A stretch of DNA of 42,000 bases, taken from positions 1-42,000 of the IMG/VR virus record IMGVR_UViG_3300047408_000208; one strand, written 5' to 3'. The notes beneath the pieces are model-generated. The model was not told where the DNA came from. It saw only the letters and a program-made list of their open reading frames with translations, and made no database searches. Made by a program: the position numbers and the translations under genes. This DNA is from a virus. Numbering within the stretch: the first letter of the stretch is position 1; each line of letters starts with the position of its first letter. This document shows, piece after piece, positions 22,153 through 30,473 of this stretch.

Positions 22153-22464
22153 ATGGGTGTCGGCAGCGGCGGCATCGGACAAAAACTGACCTCAGGAGGC
22201 GGCATCACCCCGGAGCAACAGGCCTTGGCGCAATATCACTTCGGCCAGGGCGTCATCAAAGACGATTACCAGTTCGCCCAGATGCCGCATTCCACCAACC
22301 TGACCCAGGCGGTCGGCGGCTCCGCCTTGGGCGCCGCCAAAGAGGCCGGGCAGATGTCGATCGCCGATGCGGCGGCCCAGGCCAAATTCCTCAACCAGCA
22401 AACCGCCAATCTCACCAGCGGAGTCGGGGGCGCGCTGGGCTCGATCGCCGGGAAAGGCGGGTGA
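22153..22464 (+). CDS. small Gly/Ala-rich virion-region protein
   Basis: A 103-residue protein after GGAGCTGTGAC. Gly/Ser/Gln/Ala-rich (GVGSGGIGQKLTSGGG, then QGVIKDDYQFAQMPHSTNLTQAVGG) with a helical middle and a Gly-rich end. Lies just before the internal virion proteins and may be an ejected or core protein. No family recognised. Confidence 0.65.
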   Translation: MGVGSGGIGQKLTSGGGITPEQQALAQYHFGQGVIKDDYQFAQMPHSTNLTQAVGGSALGAAKEAGQMSIADAAAQAKFLNQQTANLTSGVGGALGSIAGKGG

Positions 22465-22467
22465 CCG

Positions 22468-22776
22468 ATGTCAGGCACCTTCGGTAATTTTGGTGAATCC
22501 GGCGCGCCGGGCTTCGTCGACCCGTTCGCGTTCAACGCGGTCGGCCTGGGCGGCGGACAAGCCATCCAGGCCATGCAAAACCGCTACAACCAGCTCGGCA
22601 TGGGCAACTCAACGCCTGAAGCGATGGATCTCGGCCAATTGCCCAGCATCTCGGGCGGTCTGCCGGCTCAGATTGCCTCGACCGTCGGCGAATTGCAGAA
22701 CAGCGCGCTGCAGCCGATGGGCCAGCAGAATCTGGCCAGCCAAGCCGGCACGATCCTGCACGCGTTCTCCAAATAA
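22468..22776 (+). CDS. small virion-region protein
   Basis: A 102-residue protein, three bases after the previous stop. Contains GTFGNFGESGAPGFVDPF and a Gln-rich helical C-terminus (QIASTVGELQNSALQPMGQQNLA). Resembles the preceding gene in composition. Possibly a minor internal protein. Unknown function. Confidence 0.6.
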   Translation: MSGTFGNFGESGAPGFVDPFAFNAVGLGGGQAIQAMQNRYNQLGMGNSTPEAMDLGQLPSISGGLPAQIASTVGELQNSALQPMGQQNLASQAGTILHAFSK

Positions 22777-22788
22777 GCAGGTGTCGCG

Positions 22789-24390
22789 ATGGGAGGGTTA
22801 TTCGGCGGCAGCAACAGCAACAACTCCGGCGGCGGTCAATTCAATAGCGGCCCCGTTGCTACCGTGGGCGCCAACGATTTCGGCAGTTTTGGCAGTCAGG
22901 GAAGCTCGGTTTTCGATCAATCGCCCTCCGGCGTGGTTGGCGACCCGTTCTTCGACCCGGTGTTCGGTTCACAGCTGCTGTCGGGACAGTCGGGCCAGCA
23001 AGGTTTCACCCCCGCCACCGGCATCGGAGAGCCCGCGCAATACACCCGGGAGCCGCAAACCACAGCAACCGATACTGCAGCCACATCCCAGCAGCAGCAG
23101 CAAAGACAGCCGCTGGTGGAGGCGTCCACCGGACTGCAGCAGGTCGCCAAATTGCTGCGCGGCAACCAACAGCCGCAAGGACCGGGATGGATCCAGCCGC
23201 AGCAGCAACAGGCGCCGCAGATTCCGCCCCAGGTCGCCAATGCGATGGCCCGGGACCAGTCCGGCGGGCCGCCACAACCGCAATTGCCGCAACTTCCCGA
23301 AACCCCTGCCGCTCAGCCCGTTCCGCTGCCGCGCCGACGCCCCGATGACGCCCCTCAGGATGGCTCGGTCCCAGCGGCGGCTGTGGCGGCAGGGGGCGGT
23401 GGCCCCGATCCGGTGGACGCAGCCGCCCGAACCGTCGCCGCACAGGCCACCCCGGCCGCCGCTCCGCAAGCCGCTGGCAGTTTCCCATCGCCGACCATCT
23501 CGTTACTGCAATGGCTGAGCCGGTTGCTGTCGAGCAGCGGGGGCCAATTTCTGTCAGGCAGCTCGATCTCCCCCAACCTGCAAAGGATCTCGAATCAGGC
23601 CAGACAACCCCAGCCCTCCGTACTGCCGCAGGCAACAGCGGCGGTACCTGGAGCGGCGTCCGGCGCGGCCCCGCCTAATCCCCCAGCCGCCGGGGCCACG
23701 CCGGCGCTGCAGTGGACAGGCCGTGGACCGCCGCCATCCTGGCTGCCGGTGGCCGGTCCCACCGGCACCCCCGCCGCCACGGCCGCCTTCAACCCGCAAA
23801 ACTACACCAGCGCCACTTGGCAGATCGAAAGCAACAACAACCCTGGGGCTCAGACCGGCAACAACCGTGGTCTCGGCCAGTTCGGCCCCGCAGAAGAGCG
23901 CATGTACGGCATCAACGACAGCAACCGCCACTTGCCCGAGGCTCAGGCCAGAGCCCTGCATCGCGAATACCAGCACCACCTTCCGATTCTGCGCCAAGCG
24001 CTGGGCCGCGAACCGCAGCCGTGGGAATCCTACTTCATGCATCAGCAGGGCATCGGCGGTGGTCCGGCGCTGTTGCGAGCGCATCCCGGCGCCCCAGCGT
24101 GGCGGGTGTTGACCCAGTTCTACAGCAGCGCCAAAGCCAAGCGGGCGATCGAGGACAACACCCTCGCCGACCATCCGCTGAAACGCGTACCGGTCGAGGA
24201 ACGCACGGTTGAGCAGTTCAGGCAGATGTGGCGCGACCGCTTCAACCGGGAATACAACAAGGACCAGAGCATGGCCCCGGTTGACAAAACCGGCGAAAAT
24301 TCGGCTCAGGTTGCACAAGGGCGAAGGTTCCAGACACGGCCCGGTCGTAATGCGCTGCTCGACTGGCTTGACCAACAAGGTGCGGCATGA
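22789..24390 (+). CDS. virion-associated lytic transglycosylase
   Basis: A 533-residue protein. Residues 1-320 are low complexity, rich in Gln, Pro, Ser and Ala (PQLPQLPETPAAQPVPLPRR, QPSVLPQATAAVPG). The C-terminal third has a transglycosylase-like core: TSATWQIESNNNPGAQTGNN (the E of IES would be the catalytic acid), GLGQFGPAEERMYG, and SYFMHQQGIGGGPALL. It would open peptidoglycan during DNA ejection, as in podovirus internal core proteins. A GTCGCG gap precedes ATG 22789; the 3' end overlaps the next start (ATGA). Confidence 0.75.
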   Translation: MGGLFGGSNSNNSGGGQFNSGPVATVGANDFGSFGSQGSSVFDQSPSGVVGDPFFDPVFGSQLLSGQSGQQGFTPATGIGEPAQYTREPQTTATDTAATSQQQQQRQPLVEASTGLQQVAKLLRGNQQPQGPGWIQPQQQQAPQIPPQVANAMARDQSGGPPQPQLPQLPETPAAQPVPLPRRRPDDAPQDGSVPAAAVAAGGGGPDPVDAAARTVAAQATPAAAPQAAGSFPSPTISLLQWLSRLLSSSGGQFLSGSSISPNLQRISNQARQPQPSVLPQATAAVPGAASGAAPPNPPAAGATPALQWTGRGPPPSWLPVAGPTGTPAATAAFNPQNYTSATWQIESNNNPGAQTGNNRGLGQFGPAEERMYGINDSNRHLPEAQARALHREYQHHLPILRQALGREPQPWESYFMHQQGIGGGPALLRAHPGAPAWRVLTQFYSSAKAKRAIEDNTLADHPLKRVPVEERTVEQFRQMWRDRFNREYNKDQSMAPVDKTGENSAQVAQGRRFQTRPGRNALLDWLDQQGAA

Positions 24391-26600
24391 GCGACACCGA
24401 CACTGATCCCCAGGCACCGCAGCCGCCGTCCACCTTCGGTAACTGGCTGCCCGGGCCTTCGGCGCCACCGCAAGGACAACAGCCACAACCGGCGCAACCG
24501 CCATCCACCTTCGGCGACTTTTTGACCCGATTGCCCGCATTGCTCGGCAACGCCACTGCGAAACACACATTTGGACCCCCAGGCGCCCTCGACACGTTGG
24601 CGCAGGAAAGACTGCGGCAACAGCCGCAGCCGCAGCCGCAGCCACCCGCTCCCGCTCAACCTGCATTCCCAACTGCCCCAGTACCCCCGGTGAGCTGGAC
24701 GCTGCCGGTGCAGTCGGAGGAGGTTCAGGCCTACACCCCGAGCCGGACCCGCGACAGCGGCTGGGGCGATGACGATCTATGGGAGCGTAAAGCGCTCAAG
24801 AACAATCCCGACATCGTCAAAACCAGCCACATGCCGACGCCGCGCGAGGCCTACCCCGGAATTCAAGGGTCCGGCAAAGCCATCAGCGACTACAGCGCAC
24901 CCTCGGTCTCCGGACCCGCCGCTATCGCCTCCCGGATCGCCGGCATCATCACCCCGTTCATGGATCTGGTCGGCGGCGGCAGCTTCTCGCCGGCGTTCGG
25001 CAAGGCGCAGGGAGCCGCGCTGCAGAACCAGATGGCGCGAATGAAGATGCACCGGGAATATTACGAGATGGAGCGGCAGCGGATGCTCGACGCTGTCGAT
25101 GACAGTCAGCTGGCCCACAAGCGGATGCTGATGGATTACGACCGGATATTCGACCGCTTCAAGCGCGACAAATCCTTCACCCGGGAGCAGGCTGAAGCGG
25201 AGATCCGAGGACTGAACCAGCTGTACCAGCACAATTACATGGACGGCATGCTAGAGAACGGCGGCATGAACGCGGTCCGTAAACACCTGCTGTGGGAGGA
25301 CGCCAAGTACCGCGACATGGGCAACTTCGGCGCCACACTGCGCAACAGCGACCGCAAGCGGCGCGAGGCAGCCGGCCTAGATGAAGGGTCCGAGCTCGGC
25401 AGGGAATGGAGCGGAGGCGGGACTAGCGAAGGCGAGCGGCCATTGACTGGCGCGAAAAGCGCCGGAGACGACGACGAAGAAGCAGCTGCGGCACCCAAGC
25501 GGGAATTCAGCAGCCCGGCCGACGAAAAAATCGCCAAGCACTACGATCTGTCGCCGAAGGCCATGGAGGCAGCGCACGACTACTTGCGCGACGGCAAGAA
25601 CCCGAACGGCATGACCGACAAGCAGCTCAAGGATCAGCTCCGCACGCCGGACGGTAACAAATATTCGCAGTGGGTCTCGGCGATCGGAGATCTCAACAGC
25701 GTCCGCGACAGGATCGCCTCCGACCGCAACATGACGCCGCAGCAAAAGCTGGACATGCTGAACGAGTTCGATGCGCCCACCGCCGAAGCCGTCAAGGGCC
25801 TGATGGAATATCGCACCAACCCTGTCAGCCTGGGCAAGATGCGCAGCCCCATGACGAGGCTAGCCCAGCAGATCTCCAACGGCGGCTACAACGAGGGCTA
25901 CTACCACACCGCGCAGAAGTACCGCGATCCGAACACGCGGGAAGGCCAAGTCGTGGACCGCACCGCGACGCTGCCGGTGGCGATCGAGACCGTCATGGAT
26001 GGACTGAAGGAGCACGATGAGGCTCAAAAGATACCCTCAAAAGTGATCGAGCAATTCAAGAACGAGTATTACACGGGCGACCCAAAATATTCCAAGGTCT
26101 ACGCCGGATTACGGATGTTCGCGACCGACGCCATCGGCATCGCGTCGGGCGGCAAGCCTCCGGTGACATCGGTCAACGACCTACTCAAGCACATGTACTC
26201 GACCTCATCGCCGGCGCAAATCCGCAGCCAGATGCAGACCGATGCCAAAACCGCCCTCGCCTATATCCGCAATCTCAACGATCGCTGGCGGACGGATACC
26301 AATAATTCCGACCCTAACGCCCTTGCCCCTGGCGTCACCAAGGAGAGCATGGACAGGCTCGACGCCATCATGCGCATGAACCCCTACACCGGACAGGTGC
26401 CGAAGGATGCCCCGGACTCGCTCAAAGCGGTCGGTAAACCAAAGCCAGGACCCAAGGATCGGCCATCCTGGCTGAAGGAGGGTCAGGACTGGACCCCACT
26501 GACGCGCGCGCAGGTTGATAGCGCCAGAAACTGGCTGAAGGACAACCAGAACGATCCCAGGGCGCAGGCGATTCGCGAGCAGCTAAGGATGATTCCCTGA
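24387..26600 (+). CDS. large putative internal virion protein
   Basis: A 737-residue protein coupled by ATGA to the transglycosylase gene. The N-terminus repeats PPSTFGNWL and PPSTFGDFL and is Pro/Gln-rich (QPQPQPQPPAPAQPAF); the middle and C-terminus are long charged helices (HREYYEMERQRMLDAVDDSQ, KRMLMDYDRIFDRFKRDKS). It has no signal peptide or catalytic motif. Size, helicity and position beside the transglycosylase suit an ejection/core protein. Confidence 0.72.
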   Translation: MSDTDTDPQAPQPPSTFGNWLPGPSAPPQGQQPQPAQPPSTFGDFLTRLPALLGNATAKHTFGPPGALDTLAQERLRQQPQPQPQPPAPAQPAFPTAPVPPVSWTLPVQSEEVQAYTPSRTRDSGWGDDDLWERKALKNNPDIVKTSHMPTPREAYPGIQGSGKAISDYSAPSVSGPAAIASRIAGIITPFMDLVGGGSFSPAFGKAQGAALQNQMARMKMHREYYEMERQRMLDAVDDSQLAHKRMLMDYDRIFDRFKRDKSFTREQAEAEIRGLNQLYQHNYMDGMLENGGMNAVRKHLLWEDAKYRDMGNFGATLRNSDRKRREAAGLDEGSELGREWSGGGTSEGERPLTGAKSAGDDDEEAAAAPKREFSSPADEKIAKHYDLSPKAMEAAHDYLRDGKNPNGMTDKQLKDQLRTPDGNKYSQWVSAIGDLNSVRDRIASDRNMTPQQKLDMLNEFDAPTAEAVKGLMEYRTNPVSLGKMRSPMTRLAQQISNGGYNEGYYHTAQKYRDPNTREGQVVDRTATLPVAIETVMDGLKEHDEAQKIPSKVIEQFKNEYYTGDPKYSKVYAGLRMFATDAIGIASGGKPPVTSVNDLLKHMYSTSSPAQIRSQMQTDAKTALAYIRNLNDRWRTDTNNSDPNALAPGVTKESMDRLDAIMRMNPYTGQVPKDAPDSLKAVGKPKPGPKDRPSWLKEGQDWTPLTRAQVDSARNWLKDNQNDPRAQAIREQLRMIP

Positions 26601-27616
26601 TGGCTGACGATTTCGACCCAGATAAATTCCTCCAGTCTCGCGGCGTGAAGCTGCCGGAAACCAAGCCCGCTACTACACCTCCGGCCGCTCCGCCTCCGGC
26701 CGCCAAGACAGCTGCCGCCCCCGCCGCCACGTCTACCCCTGCCGCTCCTTCAGAACCGCGTCTCAGCCCGGACCAACGGCGCCAGCGGATGTATGACAAC
26801 GACTGGACGATCCGAGCCACGGTGGGCGCATCCAAGGCGCTGGCCTCAATTCCGATCGGCTTGAGTCGGCTGGCCGCGACCATCTCGCCCAGGCTGGGCG
26901 AGCTGGCCAAGCAAACCCGAGGAAGCTACCCGGATATGGATCGCGCCATCAGCGCGCTGGAGGAGCACGTCGACGCGCCGTCCAGGTCGCGGGCGGAAAG
27001 CATCGGCTACGGCGCCGGGCTGCTGGGATCGGCGGCGCTGACGCCCGGCATCGGGGCATCCAAGGTCGCAGCCAGAGCCTTCCCGGCGATCTACACCAGA
27101 GCCGGGTTTGCACAACCGTTCCCGCGCGCAGCGGCCTTCACCCGGGGCGTCGGCAGCACGGTCGACACCGCCGCCAAGGGCGCGATCGGCGGCGCCATCA
27201 GCGATCCGGAAAATCCCGGAACCGCCGCTCTGGGAGGCGCCGTTCTAGGACCAGCGGCCAAAGGTCTTGGCGTAGCGATGCAGACCCGAGGCGCCCAGAA
27301 GATCGGTGCCCATGCGCTTCCTCATGCGCTGCTGGCCGCTCCCGCCTACCACATGCTAACCTCGATGGGGGTGCCGGCGCATCTCGCCTTCGGCGTGTTC
27401 CCTGCCCTGACGTGGTATCACTTCCCATCAGCCGCTCCATTTCGCAGGGCCGGCGCTACCATCATCGACGCCACCGGCAGGGTGATTGCGGCCATACCTC
27501 CGTCGCTGCTGGGCTATTTCGGTGGCCAGGGCGCAGGAGAAGTGACCCAGACCGGCGCCGAGATTGGATCGGACGTCGCCAAGGATGTCTCGACGGAGTT
27601 GCGAAGGGATTTTTAA
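26600..27616 (+). CDS. internal virion protein with hydrophobic segments
   Basis: A 338-residue protein overlapping the previous stop (TGATG). N-terminal Pro/Ala-rich linker (PPAAPPPAAKTAAAPAA), then amphipathic and Gly/Ala-rich helices, some membrane-like (GAGLLGSAALTPGIGASKVA, HALLAAPAYHMLTSMGVPAH). These could insert in a host membrane during ejection. Function inferred from context only. Confidence 0.65.
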   Translation: MADDFDPDKFLQSRGVKLPETKPATTPPAAPPPAAKTAAAPAATSTPAAPSEPRLSPDQRRQRMYDNDWTIRATVGASKALASIPIGLSRLAATISPRLGELAKQTRGSYPDMDRAISALEEHVDAPSRSRAESIGYGAGLLGSAALTPGIGASKVAARAFPAIYTRAGFAQPFPRAAAFTRGVGSTVDTAAKGAIGGAISDPENPGTAALGGAVLGPAAKGLGVAMQTRGAQKIGAHALPHALLAAPAYHMLTSMGVPAHLAFGVFPALTWYHFPSAAPFRRAGATIIDATGRVIAAIPPSLLGYFGGQGAGEVTQTGAEIGSDVAKDVSTELRRDF

Positions 27617-27619
27617 GCC

Positions 27620-27958
27620 ATGAACCTGGATCCCGAGAGCATCGACGCTCGGCTGTACAAGCAGGTATCCAAACTGCTTGAACAGCTGGAGACCAGCTCC
27701 ACCGTTAGCTTACGGGAACGCATTCAGGCGCTGGTGGCGATCGCCCGCATCCAGACCATTTTCATGACCCTGCGCCAGAAAGGCAACAAGGATGACCCAA
27801 CCGTCGCAGGAAGTTCCGTCCGCAAATACGAGTCCGCGTTCCAGGCCCATGACGCTCGTCGGCGAAAGGCAATCGCCCGAGCCGCCGCAGAGGCCGATGA
27901 CGATGACGGAGATGATCTCCTCGAACTCGACGACGGCGACGACCGCGACTCCGCCTAG
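27620..27958 (+). CDS. helical protein with acidic tail
   Basis: A 112-residue protein with helical first half (QVSKLLEQLETSSTVSLRERIQALVAIARIQ), a linker, a basic helix (AHDARRRKAIARAAAEA) and a highly acidic end (DDDDGDDLLELDDGDD). The acidic tail could mimic nucleic acid or bind basic partners such as the arginine-rich proteins. Overlaps the next gene by 62 bases. Function unknown. Confidence 0.65.
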   Translation: MNLDPESIDARLYKQVSKLLEQLETSSTVSLRERIQALVAIARIQTIFMTLRQKGNKDDPTVAGSSVRKYESAFQAHDARRRKAIARAAAEADDDDGDDLLELDDGDDRDSA

Positions 27959-28190
27959 TCCGCCACCCGAGTTCCTGCACCGAGCGGCCTGGAAGGCGGG
28001 GGTGATGGGGGCACTGAACGTGCTGACCGTGGTGCTGGCCTGCCGCCTCATTCTGCTGGTTTCGGTTTGCGGGGCGAGCTTCCTGGCCTGGATGGCCCTG
28101 GCGCAGCCCGACCCGTACCGGCTGGCGACGTTGGGGGTCTATGGGGTGCTGGTGGTGCTGCCCATGACTTGGTTGGTGTCGCGGCGCTGA
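27897..28190 (+). CDS. small membrane protein, multiple TM segments
   Basis: A 97-residue protein. ATG 27897 is used (AGAGG upstream); 27903 is an alternative. After a Thr/Pro-rich N-terminus there are two or three membrane helices: ALNVLTVVLACRLILLVSV, ASFLAWMALA and LATLGVYGVLVVLPMTWLV. I recall such proteins in rhizobial phages. It could be holin-like, but it lies far from the endolysin. Its 3' end overlaps the convergent gene by 52 bases. Confidence 0.7.
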   Translation: MTMTEMISSNSTTATTATPPSPPPEFLHRAAWKAGVMGALNVLTVVLACRLILLVSVCGASFLAWMALAQPDPYRLATLGVYGVLVVLPMTWLVSRR

Positions 28191-28384
28191 ACCTGTTCCA
28201 GAACCCTAATTTCACTAATCTTCAGCCGGACGGTCAATCCGTCATTGATCAGCTTGACCACTAATTGCTCCAGAGTGCACTCCTCGTGCCTAGCGAGGCC
28301 GTACAGAGCCGACATCAGGGCGGGGTGCATATGTAGCAGGAGAGGGTCGGATGGCCCCTCCACGGGCTTCCTACGGTGTCTCAT
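28139..28384 (-). CDS. putative small RHH/CopG-like DNA-binding protein
   Basis: An 81-residue protein from ATG 28384, 6 bases after GAGG; upstream frame is rejected because it lies within the preceding gene. A basic N-terminus (MRHRRKPVEG) is followed by LLLHMHPALMSALYGLARHEECTLEQLVVKLINDGL, which has the strand-helix-helix look of ribbon-helix-helix proteins. It is the last gene of the leftward recombination operon and starts with an ATGA overlap. Likely a regulator; not proven. Confidence 0.6.
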   Translation of the reverse strand: MRHRRKPVEGPSDPLLLHMHPALMSALYGLARHEECTLEQLVVKLINDGLTVRLKISEIRVLEQVQRRDTNQVMGSTTSTP

Positions 28385-28638
28385 GGGCGACCTCGCGTTC
28401 GAACCAAGCGGCCCCTGGGGGTGAGCCGATATCGCGCCGGGCCAAGGGCGACGCACTCGACCAGATCTGCCGCGATCATGCGACGCAGCACAACGCGGGC
28501 CAACCCGTATTGCTGCAGCCGGCCCATCAGCGACTGATCCTCGTGCAGGGCGATCATATCCAGCATCACCAACTGCGTCGGGGTGGGGTCACTCCGCTCA
28601 CAGGCCGGCAGCTCGAACAGGTCCGCCTCCATCACCAT
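28381..28638 (-). CDS. small winged-helix-like protein
   Basis: An 85-residue protein from ATG 28638, 8 bases after GGAGGGG; an internal ATG at 28632 overlaps the exonuclease stop (TGATG) and could also be used. The sequence (PTPTQLVMLDMIALHEDQSLMGRLQQYGL, then RMIAADLVECVALGPARYRLTPRGRLV) resembles a winged helix with a beta hairpin. Probably a DNA-binding protein. Confidence 0.62.
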   Translation of the reverse strand: MVMEADLFELPACERSDPTPTQLVMLDMIALHEDQSLMGRLQQYGLARVVLRRMIAADLVECVALGPARYRLTPRGRLVRTRGRP

Positions 28639-29318
28639 GGGAAGTGCCCCTCCATCGGCGGTTCCGCCAGCACCGCCGTCGGACCCAGCTTGCGGACGTA
28701 ATCCTCGGTGTAATCGAGTTCCTCCAGAAACAGCCCCAGCTGGGTACTGAGCGCCTTGAGGTAGCGGTCGTCCGGCAGGGTCTGGACGTAGACCTCGGGC
28801 AGGCCCGGGTTCCAGGAATAGAAATGCACCGCCCGGAACTCGCCGATCAGGATCTGGCCCTGGACCTGGGCCTTGTACTTGTCTGGGCTGTGGGTGTCGC
28901 GCGCACCGCCATTGGGGCCATCGAGCATGTTGCCGATATGAACCCACGGACTGGGAACCTTGATCTCGACCGCCTCGTGGGCGCCGATCAGCCGGTCGGG
29001 CGAGCAGCCCATACTGCCGGTGTCGTCGGTGACGAAGCCGCCCGGTAGCAGATCCACATGGAGCCGCTTGACCAGTTCGCGCGCGGCCGCTTCTTCCAGA
29101 TCGGAACCGCGCTCCATCCATGCGTTGACGAACGAGTCCGGCATCGGCTGCTGCAGGATGCGCTCCGCCACCAGCCGGTAGAGGTACTTCTTGCGCTCGC
29201 GATTTTCGGACGGCTTACCGGCTGGCGTCAGTAGTAAATGAAACCAGCTCGCGGTCGGAATCCCCAGCCGGACTTTCTTCCACTCCGGGGTGCCCTGTTC
29301 GATACGATGGATTTTCAT
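28632..29318 (-). CDS. YqaJ-type viral recombinase/exonuclease
   Basis: A 228-residue protein with the PD-(D/E)xK lambda-exonuclease/YqaJ layout: TPEWKKVRLGIPTASWFHLLL at the start, MERGSDLEEAAARELV, GCSPDRLIG (catalytic Asp near residue 112), EAVEIKVPSPW (ExK near residues 119-121) and YKAQVQGQILIG. The enzyme would resect 5' strands for annealing recombination. The SSB-like gene lies nearby in the same operon. GGGAGGGG precedes ATG 29318. Confidence 0.88.
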   Translation of the reverse strand: MKIHRIEQGTPEWKKVRLGIPTASWFHLLLTPAGKPSENRERKKYLYRLVAERILQQPMPDSFVNAWMERGSDLEEAAARELVKRLHVDLLPGGFVTDDTGSMGCSPDRLIGAHEAVEIKVPSPWVHIGNMLDGPNGGARDTHSPDKYKAQVQGQILIGEFRAVHFYSWNPGLPEVYVQTLPDDRYLKALSTQLGLFLEELDYTEDYVRKLGPTAVLAEPPMEGHFPW

Positions 29319-29497
29319 AGCCCCTCCCTGCGGTGCTCATCCATGCGGCGGCGCTCGCTGATGTAGCCGTTAACGAATTCCATCTGCTGCTCACGGTTCT
29401 GGTAATGCCGCTGCGCCTCGGCCCACACCGCCGCCACGATCAAATCGGGCTGGGCCTCGCAATAGGCCCTACCCTCGTCGGATGCTGCGTTGCTCAC
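29315..29497 (-). CDS. small hypothetical acidic helical protein
   Basis: A 60-residue protein with a GTG start at 29497, 8 bases after GGGAG and overlapping the preceding stop (GTGA); its own stop overlaps the exonuclease start (ATGA). Sequence (DEGRAYCEAQPDLIVAAVWA, then HYQNREQQMEFVNGYISERR) is helical and acidic. Part of the leftward recombination operon. Unknown function. Confidence 0.68.
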   Translation of the reverse strand: MSNAASDEGRAYCEAQPDLIVAAVWAEAQRHYQNREQQMEFVNGYISERRRMDEHRREGL

Positions 29498-29706
29498 GAC
29501 GCTTTCTCCCGAACATCCGAACTTAATACTGCCTGCTCAAGTAGCGCCTTGAATTCCGCCTCAGCGATTGCGAAATCGGCCCAGAATTGCTTGGACTTTT
29601 TTTCCAGCGACCAGCTGTCCTTGAAGTCAAGCGTGGTATCGGTTTGAACCGCCGAATAGTGCTTGTTGATTAGCTTGGTGTAAGCGTGTTTGAGACGGTC
29701 ATCCAT
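29494..29706 (-). CDS. small hypothetical helical protein
   Basis: A 70-residue protein from ATG 29706, 9 bases after AAGGA. Helical and charged, with HAYTKLINKHYSAV, SWSLEKKSKQFWADFAIAEA and EFKALLEQAVLSSD. Located between the SSB-like gene and the exonuclease gene, so it could be a recombination accessory. No family recognised. Confidence 0.65.
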   Translation of the reverse strand: MDDRLKHAYTKLINKHYSAVQTDTTLDFKDSWSLEKKSKQFWADFAIAEAEFKALLEQAVLSSDVREKAS

Positions 29707-29717
29707 GTTGGGTTTCC

Positions 29718-30368
29718 TTAGAATGGGATATCGTCGTGCAACTCTTCCCTGAGCGACTGCGGCTTGATCTCGCGGATGCTCTCGTGCTGATCGCCAGTCC
29801 AGCCGACGATGTCGAACTGCGGACGCGGCACATCGCCGAACATCCGCGTCGGCATCACCGCTTTCGCCAACGCCACAATCGGCTGCTCGCTCTTGCCGGT
29901 GCGGGCGACCCGACGCGAATACGCCTTGCAGAGATCGGCGACGCCGCGCTTGCCGCCGATCGAGGCGGTGACGAAGATGCAGACATCTCCGGTCTCGGTG
30001 TGCTCCATCGGCAGTAGATACTGGTAGACCCACGGATCGGACGGCTGTCCGTTCGGACCCATCGACCACGTCGAGCTATCGTTGCTGTCGAGCTCTTCGC
30101 GATCCGGCGGACGCCGGCCCTCGGCGACGCGGTACATCTTACGATCCACCACCTGCTGATTCTCGAACTTGATCCAGCAGCGGGTCCAGCCGATGCAGTG
30201 TGCGATGTACTGGGTGCCCATCGCCACCGGCTCACCGGCGCAGGAGTAGTCACCCTTCTTGAATTTTAGTAGCGATTCGAAAGCGCCGTCTTCATCAGCG
30301 GCCTTGCGAATTTCGTTGGCCTCTTGGGTGGCGGGAAGGTTCTGGTTCAGTTGCGTGATGTCAGTCAT
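29718..30368 (-). CDS. SSB-like phage protein with canonical C-terminal tip
   Basis: A 216-residue protein, first gene of the leftward operon, 7 bases after AAAGGA. Residues 35-200 contain many beta-type segments (YIAHCIGWTRCWIKFENQQVV, DPWVYQYLLPME, DVCIFVTASIGG, PQFDIVGW). It ends in LHDDIPF, the same acidic DDIPF tip used by bacterial SSB to recruit repair proteins. I infer a single-stranded-DNA-binding protein, possibly acting with the exonuclease, though its main body does not look like classical SSB and I do not recognise the family. Confidence 0.65.
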   Translation of the reverse strand: MTDITQLNQNLPATQEANEIRKAADEDGAFESLLKFKKGDYSCAGEPVAMGTQYIAHCIGWTRCWIKFENQQVVDRKMYRVAEGRRPPDREELDSNDSSTWSMGPNGQPSDPWVYQYLLPMEHTETGDVCIFVTASIGGKRGVADLCKAYSRRVARTGKSEQPIVALAKAVMPTRMFGDVPRPQFDIVGWTGDQHESIREIKPQSLREELHDDIPF

Positions 30369-30429
30369 CGTTTCGTCCTTTCGTTATGGGGGTGGCGCTG
30401 GAAATGCTGGCGCTTCATCCATATGTCTA

Positions 30430-30456
30430 TTAATAATACTTGTCTTATCCTGTCAA
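30430..30456 (-). promoter_or_regulatory. promoter for the leftward recombination operon
   Basis: On the minus strand a consensus TTGACA (30456-30451) is followed 15 bases later by TATTAA (30435-30430). The spacer is short, so it may be controlled. It lies between the divergent SSB-like gene (start 30368) and HTH gene (start 30474). Several A/T-rich blocks nearby suggest an operator region for the HTH protein. Confidence 0.5.
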
Positions 30457-30473
30457 GCGGATATCTATGTCAG

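Noticed and set aside
22367-23518. 383-codon plus-strand frame
   Set aside because: Overlaps three genes in another frame and has Arg/Ser/Pro-rich shadow composition.
23554-24672. 372-codon minus-strand frame
   Set aside because: Antisense to the transglycosylase gene; composition typical of a GC-rich shadow.
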